Shown here: piece by piece, positions 32,969 to 43,825 of the stretch
Layout: each line of letters opens with the position of its first letter
How positions within the stretch are numbered: the first letter of the stretch is position 1
NCBI GenBank assembly: GCA_963281255.1
Contig: OY725499.1
Span: forward strand, 1,682,096-1,746,095
Direction: 5' to 3'
Length of the DNA: 64,000 nt
Source: Aphrocallistes beatrix
Taxonomy: Eukaryota; Porifera; Hexactinellida; Sceptrulophora; Aphrocallistidae
Notes under the pieces: generated by a model
Told to the model about the DNA's origin: nothing
Databases searched by the model: none
The model's input: the letters and a program-made list of their open reading frames with translations, nothing else
Position numbers and translations under genes: made by a program

Positions 32969-33735
32969 TATTATAGAATTCACGAGTCCGTTGCTCTTTT
33001 ACAAATTATAAAATGCGACTGACATTCAAAACCTATCAAAGCAACTAATATGACCCCTGCTACCCATGGGAATGAGATTTCGGAATGTTGGTTGAAGTGG
33101 GCCTATTTCTCACTGTCTTATAAATCTAAGGCTTTAGTTCCACACGCTTTTAATTCGATATCAGACACACTACCAACTTCATTATTAGACTTAGAGCTAC
33201 GCAATCCATGATAGAGATTTGTATGTCTCATATACATGCCAATCACTAGTGTATTAATTCAAGATGGAACACCTAGTTTATTCGTCAACAAATACACTTA
33301 GGGTACAGGTATATCATCAATAGGCGAGGTAGAGATGACCGTATCTTTTGGAGATGTAAGACAAGCCACATGAAGTTGCAGTTGAGCTTCGACAACGATC
33401 AACAATGAGATCGTATCAAGCAGAGCAGACGAGCATAGCCATCCACCACCTGATCAGGCTGGGATTACAGCTAGTGCTGCTAACTGAAATTAAAATCGAT
33501 CAATTTCAATTTCAGTTGAATACCAGGGTCTCCTTGGAGAGTGCTACACCGCAAATTCCTCATAAAATCTAATATACGTAATGATGTTGTTGTAGAAGAA
33601 TACCATGGCCTGCGCCAATTTTTATGAGCAGTCGGTGTCCTAAGAGAGATTTGTCTGAAAGTGAGTGTCCATCTAGGGAGGGATATATACTGTATAAATA
33701 GATAAATTGTGAGACAGTAGGTATCCTATCCTGAC
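32969..33735. other. Unassigned DNA
   Basis: Slightly higher GC. No domain-bearing frame or repeat family was recognised. Confidence 0.35.
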
Positions 33736-35080
33736 CAGGGGCAGCTGGGGCGGCCCGGGCCGCCCCACCTTTTGTGTGAATTTTTGGTACAGGCCGTACA
33801 GCAGAACCCCTCTTAGCGACAACCTCAGAATAACGAACATTGTTCTGGAACGAAACCCTATTTTCAACCCCAGAAATACGACCAAATACAAATTACAATT
33901 CATTCTTCCAGATCTAGATTGTTATTTATTTGTCAAATTAGTATTGTTTCTATTGATCAATATTTCCAAATCTTGGGCAATAGGAAACAATACAATATTA
34001 AATTGACAAATAAATAACAATCTAGATCTAATAATATAAAATGAAAAGAAAAATAAGAAATATCAGTTATATATTTGAGTTAGCGCGATGGCTTCATTTG
34101 ATGGCAATCGTCGACTACAAACACCGGCGATCGGTGACAAGCCGCACCAACCTTCCTCCTTTCGCTTTCCCAAACGTGAGTTTGGAAATACCTTAGTGAT
34201 GAAACGTTCGTTTCAACGGAAGTGGTTCGACAGGTGGTCATGGCTGCACTACGAGGAAAACCTAGACCTTGCCTTCTGTTTTACGTGTTTTGCGCTTGAC
34301 CTTGCTATTTCCGGCATCGAAGATCGTTTCAAGTTTCAACCAACCTGGTTACCAGACCTATGCAAATGTCCTAGCGATCCTCCTCAAGGCAGCAGGTGTG
34401 CAACCATATCAAGAAGAACTTCAATTCGTTCTCGACTTTTATGGAACTGATTTTGATTCTCTACTCCTTCCAGAGCGCATTTGAAAATATTTTCTAATAG
34501 TTTTCCAGGTGAAGGAAAAATAGTTTTGTCAGACATCCTTAAATTCTTTCGAATTTGCACACCAGGTCAGTTGGGGCTGATGTCTCAGGTCAGTAAACTA
34601 GTGAGGCTAATGCTTGTGATGCCAGCCACCAATGCAGAGAGTGAGAGATCCTTCAGTGCTGTGCGACGTATCAAGACATATCTTCGCTCGACGATGTCTC
34701 AGCAGCGTCTGAACCCTTTAATGCTTTTACACATCCACAAGAACCTCACCGATGACTTCAACCTTGTGGATGTTGCAAATGACTTTATTGCTGGCCATAA
34801 TCACAGGAAACAGGTGTTTAGTACCGAGTTCAAGCCGGCTGATCTTCAATAATTACAATGTTGCTATAATAGAGTATTGGAGAAATTGAATGATATAACA
34901 TTATTTTATCCCGTAGTTGAGCAGCTAGTATACTCCATAATCGTAATATATATGGGAGCTTGGGAGGGGTTGCGAACACTACAAATTGACCGTAATGTAA
35001 AAATTTTTGACTCTACGATCATCATGATTGTCATCACAATTCAAGGCCGCCCCACCTCTCACGAGCTTCCGCCGGCCCTG
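33736..35080 (+). mobile_element. Internally deleted hAT element (ZMYM-like)
   Basis: The left end begins CAGGGGCAGCTGGGGCGGCC and the right end closes with CTTCCGCCGGCCCTG, with GGCCGCCCCACCT at both ends. Flanks ATCCTGAC and TTTGAGAC match in only 5 of 8 positions. A 33903-34030 inverted repeat lies in the 5' non-coding part. Another 5' end of this family is at 42880-42925. Confidence 0.75.
34088..34852 (+). pseudogene. hAT transposase remnant (TTF zinc finger plus dimerisation domain)
   Basis: The first segment from 34088 has the TTF-type zinc-finger signature RSFQRKWFDRWSWLHYEENL then LAFCFTCF. The next segment (34269-34484, other frame) has GYQTYANVLAILLKAAGVQ and FVLDFYGTDFD. The third (34481-34852) has LMLVMPATNAESERSFSAVR and LNPLMLLHIHKN, the hAT C-terminal dimerisation domain as in ZMYM1-like proteins. 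The RNase-H-like catalytic core is mostly absent: about 250 codons remain against 600 or more in intact relatives. Two frame changes plus the deletion make it dead. When whole it would have bound and moved the hAT TIRs. Confidence 0.85.
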
Positions 35081-35956
35081 TTTGAGACACCGAGTAGCCA
35101 AGTGTGAGTTGAACCCGGGTGTAGCAGCCTTTCAGTTGATATAGTACCTTTTGCTGAATGTAGGGTCGCGCTTGGTGCTACCATACAATTGTCAGATAGC
35201 AGCATCGGCAAGGATATCGTAGTGAAGTCATTCGTACTCCACTTAGCTCAAACGAACGTTTCTCTCCCTGGGTTCCAAACATACGCACAGGAAACGCGTA
35301 GCTCGTGGATGGATGGAACTTCACAGGAATCTAAAAAGACTGTCCTTGAGTCAAATCGATTTTGTTCAACGCTTCAATATAAGCACTAGTGTGACTATGA
35401 AGTAACTTGGGGTAAACATTGGTCCGGCTGCAGCTGGAGCTGCCACCAGTCTAGGTATTATAGGTTCTTGCATGGCAGTATCTCAATTATTTTCATTTAC
35501 AGAATGTATGACATCTGAATCATTCTTGACCATGGATAATAACATATAACTTCAGAAAATATTTTTATTTTTCTTCATTCGTGATTGGACCATGGATAAA
35601 TGATCTAAATAATTTTTTAGCGTTTGTATTTGAGTGTTTATTATAAATCATTTGATTCATCCTAAATATAAATCTGATAAAGATTAAGTTCCAAGTTTAT
35701 AATAAACTCTTTAGCATCTCTTATCTAATTTTTTTATGACGAATAAAAAAATTCGAGCGTTACAAGATTTATTGTAGCACACAAATAATAGAATAGTAAA
35801 CGGCAGCATTAAACCCAAAATATAGTTCTTGAATAAAGGGGTTCATTTAGTATGTATTGTTGCTGCTGGTTGTTAGAAATAGATTTGAATCATTATTCAA
35901 AATATGTAGAATTATCATTTTGTGTAGCTTTATGCGATTTCTTCTTTTGATTATAA
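35081..35956. other. Unassigned DNA
   Basis: A 66-codon open frame at 35189-35389 has no recognisable domain. Otherwise nothing seen. Confidence 0.35.
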
Positions 35957-37139
35957 CAAGCGCGCTTCGCTTGCTTGCACTGCATGGCTGGCAGACACTT
36001 TGTGTCCGCAGGAGGAGCATGGGGTCAATTTGATTAATTATAAGGGATATGACATCTCTAAATACGTCTGTCCTACTGTTATAATCAATATCGCACGAAA
36101 AATAACCAAATTTGTCAGTTTTTCAATTTTTGATGCGTAATGATGACGTCATAACAAAGTGATGAGTCATCATTTTTTGATGACAGTGGCATCATGTGTG
36201 AGATATATTAATATACATATTCTTATAAAATTTCAGCCTTCTATCACTTAAAATGGCTGAGTTATGGTCGAAAAACTGAAATTTCTAATTATAAAAAAGG
36301 TGACAATGACGTCATAATTCCATGATGAGTCGACATTTTCGTCTGAGCTCAGAACTTAGTGGATCCATAGCCAAAAGACCCCCACATGTCAAAAATTTCT
36401 ATGACCTGCAGTTTCTTCAATCAATTCGTTGAAGATATATATGGGTCATTCCATGTGAAATCGACCAAATCGACCAATTGTTCCATGTTGAGCATCTCAG
36501 AAATTCTTGTAATTTTGCCTGTAAGTTTTGCATACTAGTGCATGATCATTTGTACAATATCAGTTTTCAATACCTTTTGGTTTTATAATTATAGCCATTT
36601 CAAAATTTGACGATTTTTATAGTTCGGACACTCTTGTTTTAGAGGCCCCTTAATCAAATGTGACATATATCTTTCAATTCTTAACTTAGATGTCCAGTTT
36701 TTTACTGGTTGTTAATCATATAGTTACCTAATGTTCTTAGCTAAATTGGGTATTCTTATTGCCTAGTTTAGATTTAATTCTTATCTAAACATATATTTTC
36801 ATCAATTTATCAAAAAAATTTCAAAATAATAATTCTTCATGTCTCCAATGGTTTAAAATTTGTCCATTTACTTTTTAATTTTGCTCTATATATGTACAAT
36901 CTTCCTGGTAAATTTCATGGCTTACATCAGTTATTTTACTGTTAAATTCCAACCTATTTTAAATCATTCCAAATTTTATTTGTTATCAAATTTTTCAATT
37001 TTCCTAATGCCTACGAATGAAGAATTCTGAAATATTTGATATTTGTTTCTATTTCTTAGTCCTACAGTTATATAGATATACTTTCTCCAGTTGTGCGAAT
37101 TGTAGTTGAAATTTGTGTGTGTTTTTATCACTTGTACTA

Positions 37140-38490
37140 CAGTCTGTTACATAATTATTCGGAATTATATTTGACAAAATTTTCTTACAAGATTATTCAT
37201 GGTCAACATTCTAAGTTAAGAGATATTATCTACATTGCTAAAATTCAATATTATATAGAAAACACCATTGAGTTGTTAACCATTTGACATCTGGGCGCCA
37301 TTGATGACCAGTATGGCTTAAGAAAATTAGAATCTAGCCTCCTCCAGGTGGCCTCCAACATGTTCTTTAGCTCTGGAATTGTCAACCTTTTAACTTTTTT
37401 GGTTGGCTAATTCCTGCTTTAGCCAACCAAAGAGGTTCACAATAAGATTGAGATCAGAGTTTTTGAAGGCCACGGTAGTACTTTGGACACTATTGAACTC
37501 AGCAAATGCTTGACCTTTATAGCGGTATTTTTAGGATCGTTATATTTTACGAGTTTCCAGTAATTTTCAGGGAAACGTTAGCCTGGGCAAGTAGATGACC
37601 TTGAAGGATGTCTAGAAATAAGATACTATACATATTTGATTGAAAATACAAAGAGGGAAGTCTCCAATGAAGAAAATGCCGGCTTTACGTTAATCTTTGG
37701 CGTATGTTTAGTCGTAGGGACACACCTTTCTCGATCTAATTTTGTCCACATTTTAATTTGATCCCTGGAGAGCTATACCGACATCTCATCAGCAAAAACT
37801 GTCTTAGCCCATTATATCTTGGAGTATTTGAATTTCTTCACCCATTATATACGATACAAACGATTGTTATCGCTAAGCATTGGCCTCTTTGTCGGGTCTC
37901 TCTTAGAATAACTCAGATCTATCAAGCCCCGGCATACTGTCCAGCAATATACTGTAATGGGACCTCTACTGGCTAATGTTCTTAACGACAAATACGGTTT
38001 CTGCCTTATCTGTTGGCTAATCGAGTGTTTAATTCCATTCCATAGAGAACTTGGCCTTCCAACATCTTTTTGATGTGAGATATCGATCCCTTTCGCAATT
38101 CTTGACCTAAAATAATAAATTGTAGACAAGCTTACATCTACAATTTGAGAAATTTCTATTGGTGCATGCTAATTGGGTTCCAGCAATGTTTTAATAGTAT
38201 CTCTCTTCAGAAGTTGGGTCAATTCAAAGTGTATTAAGATAAATAAATTGTAGAATATAGATGAGAAAAGCTAAATTAATACAGTAATACCGGGAATGAC
38301 GTCACTATATTCTCATATAGAGCAATAAAATTTTTGTGGGATGACAGAGTTCCTAGTTCAATCTTAATTTTGTAAATACTTGGTTATACAGTACTAAAAA
38401 AACAATATGTTGGAGTATAAGAGATCAAAATTTCCTAATATGGTCAAATCTATTGCAAACTAGAATTCCAAACAATTATGTAACAGACTG
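37140..38490 (-). mobile_element. Decayed Tc1-like transposon
   Basis: TIRs begin CAGTCTGTTACATAATT, with TA at 37138-37139 and 38491-38492. 1351 bp. The minus strand holds a worn transposase: GRPSSLWNGIKHSI hook/HTH region (37845-38129), a TVFADEMSV catalytic block and a LPWPSKTL remnant. A terminal fragment of the same family lies at 43507-43804. Confidence 0.85.
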
Positions 38491-39555
38491 TATATATTAG
38501 AAGTATTTGTACAAGTACTAATAATCTTCTTTTTTCCTAATATTGTAAAACGATTATCTTCTTAATTTCTTTAGTTATCAATATTGACAAAATAATTAAT
38601 CTATTGTTCTGCTTAGACACATAGCATGGCAACGTTTCGCTACCATCCAAAACTTGTCAAATGTGGTTTCTAATTCGGGATCAAATTTCATCTGCACAAC
38701 TTTGCATATACTCGTAATTAAGTATTGTAATAGTAATCCATCTAAGGGTTCAGTTTATTTCGCATAGCATGGCAAGTTTATGTTGTTATGTAAAACTTGC
38801 CAAATACGGTTTCTATTTCGAGATCGAATTCCAGCTGCACTACTTTGTATATAATGAAGGATTGTCGTAAGTATTGCAATAACATAAATACTTTGGAGTC
38901 GTCGTATAATTATGCGAAAACTGTAATCATTGATAATTCAGAATTATATAATTTGTTCTTGTCTAAAGCAATATGGATATTTCAGAGTGTTCTGTTGGTA
39001 TAATTTTACACGAAAATTTGCCACAAAACGAAATATGTTAGAAAACAAGGCCTTAAGAAAATATATGATCTCGATAATGATGCAATACATATTTTGGAGA
39101 TCAGAGCTGGTCACATTTTTACACCAGAAATTGATACAATCTGTCTTCATCATGTACAAGTTTATATCTAAAAGTAGTCCAGTTGCCAATTAGTTTGCTG
39201 TGACCCATGGCAGTTGAACAACAACAAAATAGTAAACAAATACCTTAAAACTCTGAATACTTCATTAGCAGACGCTCTAAACAATATCATCCCAACAACA
39301 AATGAGTTTACTATAAAGCTAGGTCAAAAGTTGTGCTATCAATGCTTCGATAAATTTTCTTTGCGAATTTAAAAAATTTCACTTAGCAATGAAATAAATT
39401 GGATTGCTATAAAAATTAGTACATTATCTGCAAAGTAGTGCAGCTGGAATTCGATCTCGAAATAGAAACCGTATTTGGCAAGTTTTACATAACAACATAA
39501 ACTTGCCATGCTATGCGAAATAAACTGAACCCTTAGATGGATTACTATTACAATA

Positions 39556-39743
39556 CAGTCGACTCCGCTTAATAGGGCCACAACGGTCAGAGAATATTTT
39601 GCCCCGATTAAGCAGAGAACTCTATTAACCGAAAATATTTTGTATTAGCTTCTATGTGTAAGAGCTATTCCGGTCCTGCCAAAAGTGGCCCAATTAAGCG
39701 GTTGACCCGATTAAACAGTGGCCCTATTAAGCGGAGTCGACTG
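39556..39743. mobile_element. 188-bp TA-flanked MITE, second copy
   Basis: CAGTCGACTCCGCTTAATAG at both ends, TA at 39554-39555 and 39744-39745. Same length as 19888-20075 and only a few substitutions apart. Confidence 0.95.
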
Positions 39744-40712
39744 TACTTAATTACGAGTATATGCAAAGTTGTGCCGATGAAATTTGATCCCGAATTAGAA
39801 CCACATTTGACAAGTTTTGGATGGTAACGAAACGTTGCCATGCTATGTGTCTAAGCAGAACAATATTTTAATTATTTTGTCAATATTGATAACTAAAGAA
39901 ATTAAGAAGATAATCGTTTTACAATATTAGGAAAAAAGAAGATTATTAGTACTTGTACAAATACTTCTAATATATAGTACAAGTGATAAAAACACACACA
40001 AATTTCAACTACAATTCGCACAACTGGAGAAAGTATATCTATATAACTGTAGGACTAAGTAATAGAAACAAATATCAAATATTTCAGAGTTCTTCATTCG
40101 TAGGCATTAGGAAAATTTGAAAAATTTGATAACAATTAAAATTTGGAATTATTTAAAATAGGTTGGAATTTAACAGTAAAGAACTGATGTAAGCCATGAA
40201 TTTTACCAGGAAGATTGTACATATATAGAGCAAAATTAAAAAGTAAATGGACAAATTTTAAACCATTGGAGGCATGAAGAATTATTATTTTGAAATTCTT
40301 TTGATAAATTGATGAAAATATATGTTTAGATAAGAATTAAATCTAAACTAGGCAATAAGAATACCCAATTTAGCTAAGATCATTAGGTAACTATATGATT
40401 AACAACCAGTAAAAAACTGGACATCTAAGTTAAGAATTGAAAGATATATGTCACATTTGATTAAGGGGCCTCTAAAACAAGAGTGTCCGAACTATAAAAA
40501 TCGTCAAATTTTGAAATGGCTATAATTATAAAACCAAAAGGTATTGAAAACTGATATTGTACAAATGATCATGCACTAGTATGCAAAACTTACAGGCAAA
40601 ATTACAAGAATTTCTGAGATGCTCGACATGGAACAGTTGGTCTAATTGGAATGAAATGACCCATATACGTACTATATGTATATACACATTAATCGAGTTT
40701 TAATAGTAAGGA

Positions 40713-41219
40713 TATATATATATATGTAACGAATTGATTGAAGAAACTGTCATGCCCAGATAGTTGATTTTTGGCATGTGGGAGTCTTTTGCCTATGGCT
40801 CCGGTAAGTTCTGAACTCAGACAAAAATGTCGACTCATCATGGAATTATGACGTCATTGTCACCTTTTTATATAATTAGAAATTTCAGTTTTTCGACTAT
40901 AACTCAGCCATTTTGGGTGATAGAAGGCTGAAATTTAAATTGAATGTGTACGTATATTAATATACCTCACATATGATACAACTATCTTCAAAAAATGATT
41001 ACTCATTACTCTGTTATGACATCACCATTACGCTTCAAAAATTTTAAAATGACAAATTTGGTGATTTTTCGTGCGATATCGATTATAACAGTAGGATAGA
41101 CGTATTTAGAGATCTTATTTCCCTTATAATTAATAAATAGACCTCAGGTACCCTTAGGGCGCTACCGGCGGGAAACAGTGTCCGCCAGCCGCGGAGCGCA
41201 CGCAAGCGAAGCGCGCTTC
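40713..41219 (+). mobile_element. Helitron H11, head-to-head with H10
   Basis: After (TA)n it runs TGTAACGAATTGATTGAAG, GTGGGAGTCTTTTGCC, TGACGTCATTGTCACC and GCAAGCGAAGCGCGCTTC; the last base is C instead of the family G. The usual TC start is replaced by the adjoining end of H10. A reversed 5' terminus (ATTAATTGAGTTTTAATAG, to 41257) follows directly, so H11 seems to sit inside another copy's 5' end. Confidence 0.75.
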
Positions 41220-41453
41220 TATATATATAAACATTAATTGAGTTTTAATAGTTAGGATTCGGTTGGTAATTTCCCGGCTACCTCTGGAGCGCCTTAATTT
41301 CTGAGATTTTTTAAGTAGATATACTACTCGAGATATAATTTTTGAATACGATGATTTACACTAAATGACCTTCATTTTCAAAGAATTACGATATTTCTTT
41401 TATATCTGGACCTAGTTTCATATTCTCAATATTTTTATTCTTGTTCTTCTTTT

Positions 41454-42650
41454 ATGGAACAATTTAGGAAATATGTTCAAGATTTTCAGTTAGAAATTAT
41501 TGAAGAATTGTTTATATTAACAGAACCAACCCTCATTAAATTACAGCATGCCATCTCACTCTTTGATGAGTTATCTATAATTGTAAAGAAGTATGACAAT
41601 GATATCAATGGAAGGAAAGATCTCATTTTGTCACTTGGAAATACTTGTTTTAAGTCTGAAATTTTTCTTTATTGTTGTACCATTGCTGGACCATTCCACA
41701 AATTGTTATTCTGGTTGCAGCATGAATGCAATTCTCTCCATTGGTATTTAATACCAGTTAATTTTCTCGTCAATTCGACAAATGTTGATCATCACTGTTT
41801 GTATCCAATTAGTAATTTTAGATATCGTTATAATAGCATTAGTATTACTGATAAACCTTATTGGACTTTTGATATTTGTATTGATACGAATTTGATAGAT
41901 TCTAACGAAACTTTGCCCTTTGCAGTTGATGTTGTAAGCCAGTCCTTTTATCTTTTTTGTAAAACGACAACTATTGGGTTACATCATTTTGATTTAAAGA
42001 CACAACGTGTGAATGGAATTTATCCCTTGAAGGTTAAGCCTTCCGCTATATATGCTGATGAAGTGCATATATACATTTTAATATTTTCAGTTCAAGATAA
42101 TCGTAATAGAATCGAAAAACTTGATCAAAATTCAAAAACTGTATTGAAAACATGGACTGATCGTTCTAGAGTTTGCTTATTTGGATTAGAATTTGATGGC
42201 AATGAGAATCTTTATAGCCTCAGAGGGAACTCATTATGTGTGTTCAAAAAAAACACATTAGCTCAAATTCGGGAATATAATCTTGGAAATTCAAAAAATT
42301 CTTTTAGCAAAGCAAAATCATTTGCAATTAGTATGAACCAAATTTATGTACTACCTGAAAATGCATATTTTGAAGTTTTTATATATTCTGCATCGTCTGG
42401 TTATTACATGCGAAAGATTTCTCTAGGTATACAACATTATTTTGATTTATTGGCGGTAAGCTCGAAGGAAAATATATTCTGTTCATTTAATTCTGCGGAT
42501 TTTATTTTTAATTTTAACAGGAATGGTGAAACTCTCAATAAGTTTTCCCTCTCCGATACGAAGCATAGAATAGTAAGCTTACACTATCTTCATCCCAACC
42601 TCTTTGTACTGTGTATAATTTTAAGTAATCTCAGGATTGTTATATATTGA
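41454..42650 (+). CDS. Single-exon protein, probable beta-propeller
   Basis: 398 residues, no stop or frame change, codon use AT-rich like the kinase exon. Residues 1-75 look helical (FQLEIIEELFILTEPTLIKL, ISLFDELSIIVKKYDND). From about 150 on there are repeating four-strand-like blocks with hydrophobic/Gly-Asn turns: DVVSQSFYLFCKTTT, SAIYADEVHIYILIF, LFGLEFDGNENLYSLRGNSL, SFAISMNQIYVLP, LLAVSSKENIFCSF. The helix-then-propeller layout is reminiscent of TRIM-NHL or WD-like scaffolds, but no RING or B-box Cys/His set is present and I cannot name it. The ATG at 41454 is the first in frame. ATTTAGGAAATATG nearby contains an AG that could be a splice acceptor, so an upstream exon is possible. No signal peptide. 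It is probably an intracellular binding scaffold, by inference only. Confidence 0.7.
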   Translation: MEQFRKYVQDFQLEIIEELFILTEPTLIKLQHAISLFDELSIIVKKYDNDINGRKDLILSLGNTCFKSEIFLYCCTIAGPFHKLLFWLQHECNSLHWYLIPVNFLVNSTNVDHHCLYPISNFRYRYNSISITDKPYWTFDICIDTNLIDSNETLPFAVDVVSQSFYLFCKTTTIGLHHFDLKTQRVNGIYPLKVKPSAIYADEVHIYILIFSVQDNRNRIEKLDQNSKTVLKTWTDRSRVCLFGLEFDGNENLYSLRGNSLCVFKKNTLAQIREYNLGNSKNSFSKAKSFAISMNQIYVLPENAYFEVFIYSASSGYYMRKISLGIQHYFDLLAVSSKENIFCSFNSADFIFNFNRNGETLNKFSLSDTKHRIVSLHYLHPNLFVLCIILSNLRIVIY

Positions 42651-42960
42651 AATTGTTTTGTAAATGGTATAAAATTCGAGCATAATATTATGACCTCATT
42701 TACTATTCAATATATGTATCAATTATTAACAAATTGTTAACATTTATTTATTTTCATTTCAAAGTAAGCATATGCGTAGACTACGGAGAGGTTATACTAC
42801 CCCAGATTTTAAAACTGGGGGCCTGCACATATGGCAACCATACTTTTCGATACGATGTTACCAAGGACTGACCCATGGGCAGGGCCGTCGGAAGCTCCTC
42901 AGAGGTGAGGCTGCCATAACCGCACGTGCTTACCCATTAGCTTCCCCCAGTCATCCCTGC
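42651..42960. mobile_element. 3' flank with hAT 5' terminus (42880-42925)
   Basis: The first 220 bp after the gene are featureless. From 42880, CAGGGCCGTCGGAAGCTCCT and AGAGGTGAGGCTGCC match the reverse of the right end of the 33736-35080 hAT element. Only about 45 bp remain. Confidence 0.55.
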
Positions 42961-42961
42961 C

Positions 42962-43034
42962 TATCAAAGAAAAAAGACTCCCACATGGCAAAAATCAGCT
43001 TTATGGGCCTAGCAGGTTCTTCAATCAATTCGTC
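42962..43034 (-). mobile_element. Helitron 5'-proximal fragment
   Basis: AAGACTCCCACATGG, AAAATCAGCTTTATGGGCC and TTCTTCAATCAATTCGTCGA match the minus-oriented 5' region. It directly precedes H12, another tandem-like placement. Confidence 0.7.
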
Positions 43035-43059
43035 GAGGAATTTGAAAATATATATATAT

Positions 43060-43500
43060 AAGCACGCTTCGCTTGCTTGCGCTGCGCGGCTGGCGGACAC
43101 TTTATATCCGCCGGACGCTCTCTTCGGTCGCCTGGAGTCACATTGATTAATTATAACGGAAATAACATCCCTAAATACCTCTGTCCTACTGCTATAATCG
43201 ATATCGCACGGAAAATCACTAAATTTGGCGATTTTAAAAATTTTGATGCGTAATGATGAAGTCATAACATAGTGATGAGTTACCATTTTTTGATAATAGT
43301 TGTATCATATGTGATGTATATTAATATACATATTCTATTAGAATTTCAGCCTTCTATCACCTAAAATGGCAGAGTTATAGTCGAAAAACTGAAATTTCTA
43401 ATTATAAAAAAGGTGACAATGACGTCATAATTCCATGATGAGTCGACATTTTCATCTGAGCTCAGAACTTGGTGGAGCCATAGCCAAAAGACCCCCGCAT
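43060..43500 (-). mobile_element. Helitron H12, 5' truncated
   Basis: Starts TAAGCACGCTTCGCTTG (two changes in the terminal CAAGCGCGC) and runs collinearly to CATAGCCAAAAGACCCCCGC, one CRE octamer at about 43425. The 5' end was replaced by a Tc1 end fragment. Confidence 0.85.
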
Positions 43501-43506
43501 TCAAAA

Positions 43507-43804
43507 GAACCTTTTTGGTTGGCTAAAGCAGTAATTGCTTTAGCCAACTAAAAATGTTAAAAGGTTCTCAATCCCAGAGCTAAAGAACATGTTGGAGGCC
43601 ACCTGGAGAAGGCTAGATTCTAATTTAAGCCATACTGGTCATCAATGTCGCGCATATGTCAAATGGTTAACAACTCAAATGTATTTTCTATATAATATTG
43701 AATTTTTGCAATGTAGATAATATCTATTAACTTAGAATGTTGACCATGAATAATCTCGTAAGAAAATTTTATCAAATATATCCAAATAATTATGTAACAT
43801 ACTG
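43507..43804 (+). mobile_element. Terminal fragment of the 37140-type Tc1 element
   Basis: The TTTTGGTTGGCTAAAGCAG block to TTATGTAACATACTG, followed by TA, is the reverse of 37140-37440. The other end is missing. Confidence 0.85.
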
Positions 43805-43825
43805 TATATACTGCCTGGTCAAAGG

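Larger units (their letters stand above)
36442..40663. mobile_element. 4.2-kb foldback element with two insertions
   Basis: Ends TGGGTCATTCC and, in reverse, TGGGTCATTTC. Left arm 36442-37137 plus 38493-38848 (about 1.05 kb) pairs with right arm 39430-39553 plus 39746-40663 (about 1.04 kb). The spacer is about 580 bp. A Tc1 relic (37140-38490) interrupts only the left arm and a 188-bp MITE only the right, so both came after the palindrome formed. The inner arm also holds a ~190-bp imperfect tandem duplication (CATAGCATGGCAA start). Family unknown; no transposase of its own. Confidence 0.85.
35957..40712 (-). mobile_element. Helitron H10 carrying a 4.2-kb foldback
   Basis: Opens CAAGCGCGCTTCGCTTG, carries two TGACGTCA and one TGAGTCA, reaches TCAATCAATTCGTTG, is then interrupted at 36442-40663, and ends CGAGTTTTAATAGTAAGGA. 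Without the insertion it is about 530 bp, like H2 and H13. Confidence 0.85.

Noticed and set aside
34877-35389. Open frames after the hAT remnant
   Set aside because: No domain signature; partly within the hAT 3' non-coding end.
38797-39193. Open frames within the foldback spacer
   Set aside because: No codon bias or motifs, and they overlap on both strands in inverted-repeat DNA.
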